Assembly: GCA_945835425.1 (NCBI GenBank)
Contig: CAMAJC010000116.1
Location: forward strand, 1-6,410
Reading direction: 5' to 3'
DNA length: 6,410 nucleotides
Source of the DNA: an uncultured Clostridia bacterium
GTDB taxonomy: Bacteria; Bacillota; Clostridia; Oscillospirales; Ruminococcaceae
The notes under the pieces: generated by a model
Told to the model about the DNA's origin: nothing
The model's input: only the letters and a program-made list of their open reading frames with translations
Databases searched by the model: none
Shown: in pieces, positions 1 through 5,234 of the stretch
Position numbering within the stretch: the first letter of the stretch is position 1
How the letters are laid out: every line of letters begins with the position of its first letter
Position numbers and translations under genes: made by a program

Positions 1-329
1 GCCACAACGTCCCCGGAAAAGCGGACATGGCGGTCGATGATCAGGCGGTCATAGGGAGACGGCTCGGGGTAGGTCTGGCCCGCGATAGCAAAGCGGGTGG
101 CGGGAACGTCCTCCCAGGTGTAAATATCCACAATGCCGGGCACCTTTTTGGCGACAGCGGTGCTGATCTCCTGCACGATGGCGTTGGCGTGCGGGCTGCG
201 GAGCAGCTTGACGACCAGCGCGTCCCTGCCGGTGATATCGTCGGTATAGACGGGTTTGCCCAGAAGCAGCTGCATGGCGTCCTTTTTGCGGACGGGTTTG
301 TTAATCGATTTATATTCCTTGTGTTCCAT
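1..329 (-). CDS. Molybdenum hydroxylase large (molybdopterin-binding) subunit, N-terminal part
   Basis: This is the start of the catalytic subunit of a xanthine-dehydrogenase/aldehyde-oxidase family enzyme. Such subunits hydroxylate N-heterocycles or aldehydes at a molybdopterin centre, probably in the cytoplasm. Only 109 codons plus two bases lie in the window and the gene continues beyond base 1. Visible family features are GKPVYTDDI (residues 24-32), the LLRSPHANA stretch (42-50), where most relatives have HA in place of NA, and YPEPSPYDR (87-95) leading to VRFSGDVV at the edge. The ATG at 329 is preceded by AAGGAGG (complement of 335-341) at 5 nt spacing; this ribosome site overlaps the stop codon of the upstream iron-sulfur gene, which suggests coupling. 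The active-site glutamate and the pterin-binding loops are outside the window, so the substrate cannot be read. The sequence style resembles the clostridial and YgeS/XdhA-like purine hydroxylases; this is from memory. Confidence 0.93.
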   Translation of the reverse strand, partial: MEHKEYKSINKPVRKKDAMQLLLGKPVYTDDITGRDALVVKLLRSPHANAIVQEISTAVAKKVPGIVDIYTWEDVPATRFAIAGQTYPEPSPYDRLIIDRHVRFSGDVV

Positions 330-340
330 AGCGGCCTCCT

Positions 341-796
341 TCACCCTTTTCTGCTGTCCAGATAGTTGCGGATACCCCGGAGCTGACCCTCGTACCCGGA
401 ACAGCGGCAGAGGTTCCCCGCCAGAAACGCCCGGATTTCATCGTCGGTAGGGTCGGGATTTTCCCGCAGCAGGGCGATCGTGTTCATGACAAAGCCGGGG
501 TTGCAAAAGCCGCACTGATCGGCGCCCTGATCGGCGATAAAGCCGACAAAATCGGACGCTTCCTGCTGTAAGCCTTCCAGCGTATAAACCTCGTGCCCGT
601 CTGCCCGCGCAGCCAGCACCGAGCAGGAGAGGACAGGGGTCCCGTCCATCAGGACTGTACACAGCCCGCAGCCGGAGGTCTCGCAGCCCCGCTTGACGCT
701 GTAGCAGCCGTGTTCCCGCAGAAAGTCGATCAGCAAAGTGTCAGGCTCGATGGAACCCATGATATTTTTTCCGTTCAGTTTCAGTTTTATTTCCAT
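341..796 (-). CDS. Molybdenum hydroxylase [2Fe-2S] iron-sulfur subunit
   Basis: This 151-residue protein is the small electron-transfer subunit. It carries two [2Fe-2S] clusters that pass electrons from the molybdenum site to FAD. The ferredoxin-like N-terminal domain supplies C38, C43, C46 and C58 (GCETSGCGLC, then LSC). The C-terminal helical domain supplies C95, C98, C130 and C132 (QCGFCNPGF and NLCRC). All eight ligands are present and the length is normal for the family. The motif around the first cluster, ETSGCGLC, differs from the more common GEGECGAC form, and N replaces T in QCGFCTPG. I recall similar variants from clostridial hydroxylases of the YgeU/XdhC kind. The start is supported by GGGAGGG (complement of 805-811) at 8 nt spacing. 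Its ATG shares one base with the TAA of the FAD gene (TAATG), so the two are translationally coupled. Confidence 0.95.
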   Translation of the reverse strand: MEIKLKLNGKNIMGSIEPDTLLIDFLREHGCYSVKRGCETSGCGLCTVLMDGTPVLSCSVLAARADGHEVYTLEGLQQEASDFVGFIADQGADQCGFCNPGFVMNTIALLRENPDPTDDEIRAFLAGNLCRCSGYEGQLRGIRNYLDSRKG

Positions 797-1587
797 TATG
801 CGTTCCCTCCCAGTTCCAGTGCGCCGCGCTCCACGAGGACTTTGGCGAGATGGGTGCGGTAGGCGGCGCTGCCGCGCAGGTTGCTGCCGGTCGGGACTTT
901 TCCTGCTGCATATTCCGCAAAGGCCTTGGCGCTCTCTTCATTTATGCCGCCGGTGAGGAGGCCCTCTTCATCTTTAATCAGCATCGCTCTGCCGGGACGT
1001 GCGCCGATGGCAGCCCTGTACTGCCCGTCCAGTCTGGAAACGGCGCAGGTGAGGACGGGAAAATCGGTGCGCTGGGCGCGCATCGCCTGATAGGAAAAGG
1101 AACCGGGCGTTTTTTTGACGATCAGCCGCACCAGCAGGTCGCGGTCATAGGGCATCGACGCAAACTGCGCAAGGGGAATGATACCGCCCTTATACAGCTC
1201 CACGAAGCTCTCCATCGCTAGGAACAGGGTCAATACATCCGAAAACCCGAACCTTCCCCAGATGCTGCCGCCAACCGTCGCGATATTGCGAAACTGCACG
1301 CCGATGATGTCCTTTACCGCTGCGGCCGCTTTTCCGCCGGTATAGGCGTTTAAACCCGCGTGCTGCTCGATCTGGCGCAGGGTGACCATCGCGCCGATGG
1401 AGAACTGCTTATCTGTCTCCTCAATCGTATCAAGGCCCAGGTCGCACAGGTCGATGGCCGTGTTCACTGCGCCGCTGCTCATCTTGGTCCAGAGCATACC
1501 GGCGATAATGCGGCTGCGCCTGTTCTGATTCAGCTGGTAGGCTTCTTCCAGGCTCTGCGGCCGGACGTATTTTTGTATCGTAATCAT
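796..1587 (-). CDS. Molybdenum hydroxylase FAD-binding subunit
   Basis: This 263-residue protein is the flavin subunit (CoxM/XdhB family) that takes electrons from the iron-sulfur subunit. The clearest motif is RNIATVGGSI (residues 100-109) followed by SDVL (116-119), the second FAD-contact segment of the family. The first loop, normally AGGT(D/N)L, reads AGMLWTKM (29-36) and has diverged. The C-terminal part (RAQRTDFPVLTCAVS and following) matches the CO-dehydrogenase flavoprotein C-terminal domain. The protein is somewhat shorter than the usual 280-300 residues but close to what I recall for E. coli YgfM (about 259). I chose the ATG at 1587 because AAGGAG (complement of 1594-1599) lies 6 nt upstream. 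The ATG at 1605 and longer in-frame starts would place that site inside the gene, and starts above about 1638 would lie upstream of the predicted transcript start. It is the first gene of the leftward operon. Confidence 0.93.
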   Translation of the reverse strand: MITIQKYVRPQSLEEAYQLNQNRRSRIIAGMLWTKMSSGAVNTAIDLCDLGLDTIEETDKQFSIGAMVTLRQIEQHAGLNAYTGGKAAAAVKDIIGVQFRNIATVGGSIWGRFGFSDVLTLFLAMESFVELYKGGIIPLAQFASMPYDRDLLVRLIVKKTPGSFSYQAMRAQRTDFPVLTCAVSRLDGQYRAAIGARPGRAMLIKDEEGLLTGGINEESAKAFAEYAAGKVPTGSNLRGSAAYRTHLAKVLVERGALELGGNA

Positions 1588-1593
1588 AAAATG

Positions 1594-1599
1594 CTCCTT
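1594..1599 (-). promoter_or_regulatory. Ribosome binding site deciding the FAD-subunit start
   Basis: AAGGAG on the minus strand ends 6 nt before the ATG at 1587. An in-frame ATG six codons upstream (1605) has only a weak GGAA before it, so this site favours the shorter protein. Confidence 0.8.
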
Positions 1600-1644
1600 T
1601 TTCATTTCCGGCCTGACGTAAATAGCCGGGAATTTTCCAATTCT

Positions 1645-1673
1645 ATTATACCAATCTAACTTGACTTTGAAAA
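1645..1673 (-). promoter_or_regulatory. Leftward promoter of the hydroxylase operon
   Basis: On the minus strand a perfect TATAAT (complement of 1645-1650) is preceded by TGG, giving an extended -10 (TGN). Seventeen bases further upstream is TTTTCA (complement of 1668-1673), a 4-of-6 match to TTGACA. The predicted start near 1638 leaves a leader of about 50 nt before the ATG at 1587. The -35 region interdigitates with that of the rightward promoter, so RNA polymerase probably cannot occupy both well at once. Confidence 0.75.
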
Positions 1674-1689
1674 GGGAAATTGCTATAAT
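1661..1689 (+). promoter_or_regulatory. Rightward promoter of the transporter operon
   Basis: TTGACT (1661-1666), a 17-base spacer and TATAAT (1684-1689) form a near-consensus vegetative promoter. The -10 is extended by TGC (1681-1683). The predicted transcript start, around 1695-1697, falls inside the left arm of the palindrome at 1691-1716. There is no other convincing promoter before the binding-protein gene, so the mRNA should carry a leader of about 310 nt. Confidence 0.85.
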
Positions 1690-1690
1690 C

Positions 1691-1716
1691 TCGTTGTACT
1701 TTCCAAAATACAACGA
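1691..1716. promoter_or_regulatory. Palindromic operator, ModE-box-like
   Basis: TCGTTGTA (1691-1698) and TACAACGA (1709-1716) are perfect 8-bp inverted arms around a 10-base spacer. The core can be written CGTTGT-N12-ACAACG. From memory, the E. coli modA ModE operator is CGTTAT-N12-ATAACG, with the same geometry and one changed position per arm. The element runs from about -5 to +21 of the rightward promoter, where a bound dimer would block initiation. It lies 50-80 bp upstream of the leftward start, where the same dimer could act as an activator. A ModE-like gene is encoded downstream (4884-5234). The assignment to that protein is inference; the palindrome itself is seen directly. Confidence 0.72.
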
Positions 1717-1762
1717 AAAACCGTGCAGACTGTTGAAAAAGGTATTTGCTTATTATATGTGT

Positions 1763-1807
1763 TGTAGCGGCTTCAATGTCCGGGCGGACATTACGGCGGT
1801 CGCCACC
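1763..1807. repeat. REP/MITE-like repeat unit, left copy
   Basis: This unit begins with TGTAGCGGC (1763-1771) and ends with GCCACC (1802-1807). These ends are the inverse of GCCGCTACA (1866-1874) and GGTGGC (1849-1854) in the next unit, so the pair forms a 112-bp inverted structure (1763-1874). Inside is a separate palindrome, AATGTCCG-GG-CGGACATT (1775-1792), which replaces the GGTCTGCGACC centre implied by the other copies. The following ATACTGGTAAAAC (1809-1821) recurs as ATACCTGTAAAAC at 1943-1955. It lies in the untranslated leader. Confidence 0.65.
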
Positions 1808-1848
1808 GATACTGGTAAAACGATTTAACTGTGGGTTTGTACAGATTT

Positions 1849-1875
1849 GGTGGCGGTCGCAGACCGCCGCTACAT
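1849..1875. repeat. REP/MITE-like repeat unit, central copy
   Basis: GGCGGTC-GCA-GACCGCC (1852-1868) is a perfect 7-bp stem with a 3-base loop, followed by GCTACAT. The 18 bases at 1855-1872 are repeated exactly at 1926-1943. No run of T follows the stem, so it is unlikely to be an intrinsic terminator. I know stem-loop repeats ending in CTACA or CTAC from gut Clostridia, but cannot name this family. Confidence 0.72.
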
Positions 1876-1904
1876 CGGAAAGAACGATGATTTTCTGCCA
1901 ATGC

Positions 1905-1955
1905 GGTGGCGGTTGCAGGCCGCCGGGTCGCAGACCGCCGCTATACCTGTAAAAC
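1905..1955. repeat. REP/MITE-like repeat unit, right composite copy
   Basis: This copy looks like two partial units joined. GGCGGTT-GCA-GGCCGCC (1908-1924) is a stem that pairs fully in RNA through two G-U wobbles. GGTC-GCA-GACC (1926-1936) continues into GCCGCTA, an exact 18-bp direct repeat of 1855-1872. GGTGGCGGT (1905-1913) also repeats 1849-1857. The unit ends with ATACCTGTAAAAC (1943-1955), matching 1809-1821 at 11 of 13 positions. It ends about 50 bases before the binding-protein ATG. Confidence 0.65.
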
Positions 1956-2008
1956 ATCAGCAGATACCTTTTCGACAGACTGAAAAATCGAAAGGATTTG
2001 TTACACCT

Positions 2009-3139
2009 ATGAAAAAATACCTTGCCCTGCTGCTGGCTCTGACCATGACCATGTCCATGGCGGCCTGCGGCGCAAACGAAACCACCGGTTCTGTCCCGGA
2101 AACCACTGTTTCCGAAAGCTCTGTCGCCGAAAGCGAAGCGTCTTCTGAAAGTGAAGCGTCCTCCGGGAGCGAGGCTGCTGCTGAAAGCGAAGCTTCCTCC
2201 GAGGAAGCGAAAGAGCCTGTCAGCAAGTTCCCCGTCACCGTGACCGACCAGGCCGGACGGGAAGTGGTCATTGAGGAGCAGCCGCAAAAGCTGGTCAGCG
2301 GCTACTATATCTCCACCAGCCTGCTGATCGCGCTGGACCTGGACGAAAAGATGGTCGGCGTGGAAGCGAAAGCCGATAAGCGCGCGATTTATAAACTGAG
2401 TGCGCCGGAGCTTGCCGAGCTGCCCAGCGTCGGCACCGCAAAGGAGTTTGACCTCGAGGGCTGCGCAGCGCTGGAGCCGGATCTCGTTATCCTGCCGCTG
2501 AAGCTGAAGAGCGCCGCCGAGACGCTGGAAGGGCTGGGCATTGACGTGCTGCTGGTCAACCCCGAGGATCAGGCGCTGTTAAATGAAATGATCACCCTGA
2601 TCGGCGCCGCTACCGGCACGGAAGAGCGGGCACAGGAGCTCCTTGACTTCACCACCGAGCAGGAAGCGCGGCTGACCGAGACCCTGGCAGGCGCGGAGAC
2701 CCCCAGCGTCTATCTGGCCGGCAACTCCAGCCTGCTGTCCACCGCAGGCGACGCGATGTACCAGTCGGACATGATCCGTCTGGCAGGCGGCGTCAACGCA
2801 GCCGCCGAGATCACCGACACCTACTGGGCGGAAGTGAACTATGAACAGCTGCTGACCTGGGACCCGGACTATATCGTCCTTGCGTCCGACGCGGACTACA
2901 CGGTCGAGGATGTTCTGGCGGATGAAAACCTCGCGGCCTGCAGCGCGGTCGTGAATGGCAATGTCTATCAGATTCCCGGCGACGCGGAAGCCTGGGACAG
3001 CCCTGTTCCCAGCGGCATTCTGGGCGCTGTGTGGCTCTCCGGCGTTCTGCATCCGGAGGAGTGCCCTGAAAGCGAAGTAAACGCCGTCATTGATGCGTTT
3101 TACGAGACCTTCTACGGCTTTACCTACAGTGAAAAGTAA
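2009..3139 (+). CDS. ABC importer substrate-binding lipoprotein, BtuF/FecB/MolA type
   Basis: This 376-residue exported lipoprotein is the substrate receptor of the ABC importer that follows. It has a signal peptide with a lysine pair, a hydrophobic core and a lipobox ending SMAAC, so Cys20 should be lipidated. Residues 21-70 form a Ser/Glu/Ala-rich tether with four 6-residue repeats (ESEASS type, residues 41-64). The cluster-A-2/PF01497-like fold starts near residue 74 (FPVTVTDQAGREVVI). Later landmarks are ALEPDLVILP and the C-terminal WDSPVPSGILGAVWLSGVLHPE, a form I associate with binding proteins of the MolA-like and related groups. The ATG at 2009 precedes a textbook signal peptide; AAAGGA (1991-1996) lies 12 nt upstream, rather far, so initiation may be moderate. 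Family membership is clear. Molybdate or tungstate as substrate is inferred from the Mo-enzyme context; iron-siderophore or corrinoid would be the alternatives by fold alone. Confidence 0.92.
   Translation: MKKYLALLLALTMTMSMAACGANETTGSVPETTVSESSVAESEASSESEASSGSEAAAESEASSEEAKEPVSKFPVTVTDQAGREVVIEEQPQKLVSGYYISTSLLIALDLDEKMVGVEAKADKRAIYKLSAPELAELPSVGTAKEFDLEGCAALEPDLVILPLKLKSAAETLEGLGIDVLLVNPEDQALLNEMITLIGAATGTEERAQELLDFTTEQEARLTETLAGAETPSVYLAGNSSLLSTAGDAMYQSDMIRLAGGVNAAAEITDTYWAEVNYEQLLTWDPDYIVLASDADYTVEDVLADENLAACSAVVNGNVYQIPGDAEAWDSPVPSGILGAVWLSGVLHPEECPESEVNAVIDAFYETFYGFTYSEK
2129..2200 (+). repeat. In-frame 18-bp tandem repeats in the lipoprotein tether
   Basis: Four consecutive 18-base units (2129, 2147, 2165, 2183) encode ESEASS, ESEASS, GSEAAA and ESEASS. 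They lie in the disordered linker between the lipidated cysteine and the binding domain. The units differ mainly at third codon positions, which suggests an older duplication, or selection on composition. Confidence 0.85.
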
Positions 3140-4094
3140 GCATCTTTTAACAGCCGGGGCAGTCCTGATGGTAGTCCTGGCTGTTGCCGGTTTATTCGTC
3201 GGGAAGTACCCGCTGTCTTTACAGGCGCTTTTGTCGGGCGATGAGATGCAGCTGCGGGTTTTCTGGACCCTCCGGGCCAGCCGGACGGTCGTAGGTGTCA
3301 TCGGCGGTTTTGCTTTGGGTGCTGCCGGGTTTGTCTACCAGACGGTGTTCCGGAATCCGCTCGCGTCCCCAGACATTATCGGCGTCTCCTCCGGAGCAAG
3401 CGCCGGCGCAGCATTCGGCATCCTGTTCCTGTCCGGGACGGCGGCGGTGACGGTATCGGCCTTTGGCGGTGCGCTGCTGGCGGTAGGTGCAGCGCTGGCC
3501 CTGTCGATGCTCGACCGCTCGGGGAAAAACAGCACGATCGTGCTGGCCGGTATCGCGGTTCATGCCCTCGCCCAGACCGCTTTGATGGGACTAAAGCTGA
3601 CGGCTGACCCCGAAAGGGAGCTGGCCTCCATCGAATACTGGATCATGGGCAGTCTAAACGGCATCAGCATCTATTCGATTCCGGGAAACCTTGTTTTATG
3701 CATCCTCTGCCTTGTCGTGCTCTTTCTGCTCCACCGCCAGACGATTTTGCTCTCTGCCGAGGAAGGGGAAGCGCGGATGCTGGGGGTAAGCGTCGGGAAG
3801 CTGCGGCTCATCATCCTGCTGGCGGCGACGCTGGCGGTGTCCTGCGTCGTCAGCATGACGGGGCTGATCAGCTTTGTCGGGCTGCTGGCACCCCACGGCG
3901 CACGGCTGCTGACCAAAAACAACCGCCTGAGCACCATGCTGCTGAGCGGATTTTTAGGCGGTGCGCTGCTCTGCGGCGCGGACATCTTAGCCAGGAGCGT
4001 CGCCGCGTCCGAGCTGCCGGTGAGCATTTTCACAAGCCTTTTGGGTGCGCCGTTTCTCATTTTCCTGATCATCAGAGGGAGGAGAGCGTCATGA
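3129..4094 (+). CDS. ABC importer permease, FecCD/BtuC family
   Basis: This is the transmembrane subunit of the importer, 321 residues from the chosen start and strongly hydrophobic throughout. Family landmarks are LRASRTVVGVIGGFALGAAG, then RNPLASPDIIGVSSGAS (residues 75-91), GLISFVGLLAPHGARLL (245-261, including the region that contacts the ATPase) and the C-terminal LPVSIFTSLLGAPFLIFLI. The sequence and length fit a ten-helix BtuC-type subunit, which would work as a homodimer. I chose GTG at 3129, which overlaps the end of the binding-protein gene by 11 nt and keeps the whole first helix. In-frame TTG 3090 and ATG 3093 would add 12-13 polar residues from within the upstream gene, and ATG 3168 would cut the first helix. 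No strong ribosome site is visible for any of them, so translation is probably coupled to the upstream gene. Confidence 0.93.
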   Translation: MKSKHLLTAGAVLMVVLAVAGLFVGKYPLSLQALLSGDEMQLRVFWTLRASRTVVGVIGGFALGAAGFVYQTVFRNPLASPDIIGVSSGASAGAAFGILFLSGTAAVTVSAFGGALLAVGAALALSMLDRSGKNSTIVLAGIAVHALAQTALMGLKLTADPERELASIEYWIMGSLNGISIYSIPGNLVLCILCLVVLFLLHRQTILLSAEEGEARMLGVSVGKLRLIILLAATLAVSCVVSMTGLISFVGLLAPHGARLLTKNNRLSTMLLSGFLGGALLCGADILARSVAASELPVSIFTSLLGAPFLIFLIIRGRRAS

Positions 4095-4882
4095 GCTTTT
4101 TTTCGGTGCAGGGCATCACCGCCGGGTACGGAAACAGGCCCATCGTCGAAAACGTGACCTTTGATATTGAGGAAGGGACGCTTCTCGGCATCATCGGCGC
4201 CAACGGCAGCGGCAAAACAACCCTTTTAAAGGCGATCTGCGGCATCCTGCCCCATAAGGGCAGCTGCACGCTGGACGGCGTATCTTTGGAGCGGCTGCCG
4301 CCGAAAAAGCTGGCAGGACTTTCCGGCTATATCCCTCAGCGCAGCGGTATTTCGATTGATATTTCGGCGCTGGATGTGGTGCTGATGGGTTTTAATCCGC
4401 AGCTGGGGCTGTTGGAGCGTCCAGACGCTTCCATGAAAGAAAAAGCGAGGGCAGCGCTTTTACAGGTGGGATTAAGTGAACATGAAAATGAAAATTATCT
4501 GCATTTAAGCGAAGGGCAGCGGCAGCTGTGCATCCTCGCCCGGACGCTGGCGGCAGACGAGAAGCTCCTCCTGCTGGACGAGCCGGAGAGCGCTCTCGAT
4601 TTCCGGTTCCGCTATCATGTGCTCTCACTGCTGCGCCGGTGGCTGCGGGAAGGAGAGCGGTGCGGCCTTGTGACCCTCCATGACCCGATGCTGGCGCTGA
4701 ATCATTGCGACCGGCTGCTGCTCTTGTCGGACGGGAAGGTGCAGGGGATGCTCTCACCCGGCAGCGACCCGGCAGAGCGGATGGAGCGGGAACTGTCCGC
4801 CATTTACGGTCCGGTCAGCCTGCAGCGCTGCACCGGCCGGGACGGGAAAAGCCATCTTATTATGCTGCGGGAGGAAAAATGA
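4091..4882 (+). CDS. ABC importer ATPase subunit, FecE/BtuD/MolC type
   Basis: This 263-residue nucleotide-binding subunit drives the importer. In order it shows Walker A GANGSGKTT (residues 36-44), Q-loop YIPQ (Q83), signature LSEGQRQ (139-145), Walker B LLLLDEP (159-165) with catalytic E164, D-loop SALD (167-170) and switch histidine H197 (TLHD). The signature has E where LSGGQ has its first G, a tolerated variant in this group. The ATG overlaps the permease stop as ATGA, with GGGAGGAG (4077-4084) 6 nt upstream, so the start is secure. Together with the two preceding genes it makes a complete binding-protein-dependent importer. Confidence 0.95.
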   Translation: MSFFSVQGITAGYGNRPIVENVTFDIEEGTLLGIIGANGSGKTTLLKAICGILPHKGSCTLDGVSLERLPPKKLAGLSGYIPQRSGISIDISALDVVLMGFNPQLGLLERPDASMKEKARAALLQVGLSEHENENYLHLSEGQRQLCILARTLAADEKLLLLDEPESALDFRFRYHVLSLLRRWLREGERCGLVTLHDPMLALNHCDRLLLLSDGKVQGMLSPGSDPAERMERELSAIYGPVSLQRCTGRDGKSHLIMLREEK

Positions 4883-4883
4883 C

Positions 4884-5234
4884 ATGAAAGCGGTCACGAA
4901 AATCACCTTTTTGGACGAAAACGGGGAGAAGTTTTTCGGCGAAGGGCCTTGCAGGCTGCTCCACGGGGTCGAGGAGACCGGGTCTCTCCGCGCCGCCGCA
5001 AACGCCATGGGGATGGCCTATACCAAAGCGCTGCGGATTTTGAAAAACGCCGAAAACGCCCTGGGGTTTCCGCTGACCGAGCGGTCGACCGGCGGAAAAA
5101 ACGGCGGCGGCAGTACCCTTACGCCGCAGGGAAAGGAGTGGCTGGGACGGTATGAAGCCTATCGGGACGCCTGCGTGGCGGCTAACCGCAGACTGTATCT
5201 GGAATTCTTTCCGGAGCCTGAACGGGAGCCTTAA
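4884..5234 (+). CDS. ModE-like DNA-binding protein, winged-helix domain only
   Basis: This 116-residue protein matches the N-terminal LysR-type winged helix of ModE, the molybdate-responsive regulator. The helix-turn-helix lies around residues 33-53 (GSLRAAANAMGMAYTKALRIL region). The diagnostic wing, ERSTGGKNGGGSTLTPQG (66-83), closely parallels E. coli ModE ERATGGKGGGGAVLTRYG, as I recall it. About 33 residues follow, with no room for the two TOBE/MOP domains that bind molybdate in full-length ModE (about 260 residues). It can therefore probably bind DNA but has no visible oxyanion sensor. GGGAGG (4869-4874) lies 9 nt before the ATG, which starts one base after the ATPase stop. The likely target is the palindrome at 1691-1716. 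Stand-alone ModE-N proteins are known in other bacteria; whether this one represses, activates or does both is not visible. Confidence 0.88.
   Translation: MKAVTKITFLDENGEKFFGEGPCRLLHGVEETGSLRAAANAMGMAYTKALRILKNAENALGFPLTERSTGGKNGGGSTLTPQGKEWLGRYEAYRDACVAANRRLYLEFFPEPEREP

Noticed and set aside
27..365. Plus-strand open frame at the left edge
   Set aside because: It is antisense to the clearly recognisable large-subunit N-terminus on the minus strand and has no ribosome site or known domain.
1..1587. Selenium-dependent molybdenum hydroxylase call
   Set aside because: The subunit style is compatible, but no selenium-related gene or decisive residue lies in the window, and most of the large subunit is missing.
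1733..1759. Possible second rightward promoter (TTGAAA with TATATG)
   Set aside because: The spacing is 15 bases and the -10 is poor. The promoter at 1661-1689 is far better and is tied to the palindrome.
1763..1955. CRISPR array
   Set aside because: The repeats are irregular, partly inverted and of unequal spacing, with no uniform spacers and no cas genes nearby.
1847..2008. N-terminal extension of the binding lipoprotein to 1847
   Set aside because: The added residues are translated repeat sequence, and the extension would bury a textbook lipoprotein signal peptide beginning at 2009.
1697..2008. Moco or tungsten-cofactor riboswitch in the leader
   Set aside because: I do not see the conserved core of that RNA class. 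The stems are explained by short repeated units, although a covariance search was not possible here.
1646..2287. Minus-strand open frame of 213 codons across the control region
   Set aside because: It crosses both promoters, the operator, the repeats and the signal-peptide region of the lipoprotein, and its product is low-complexity (F, G, R, H rich).
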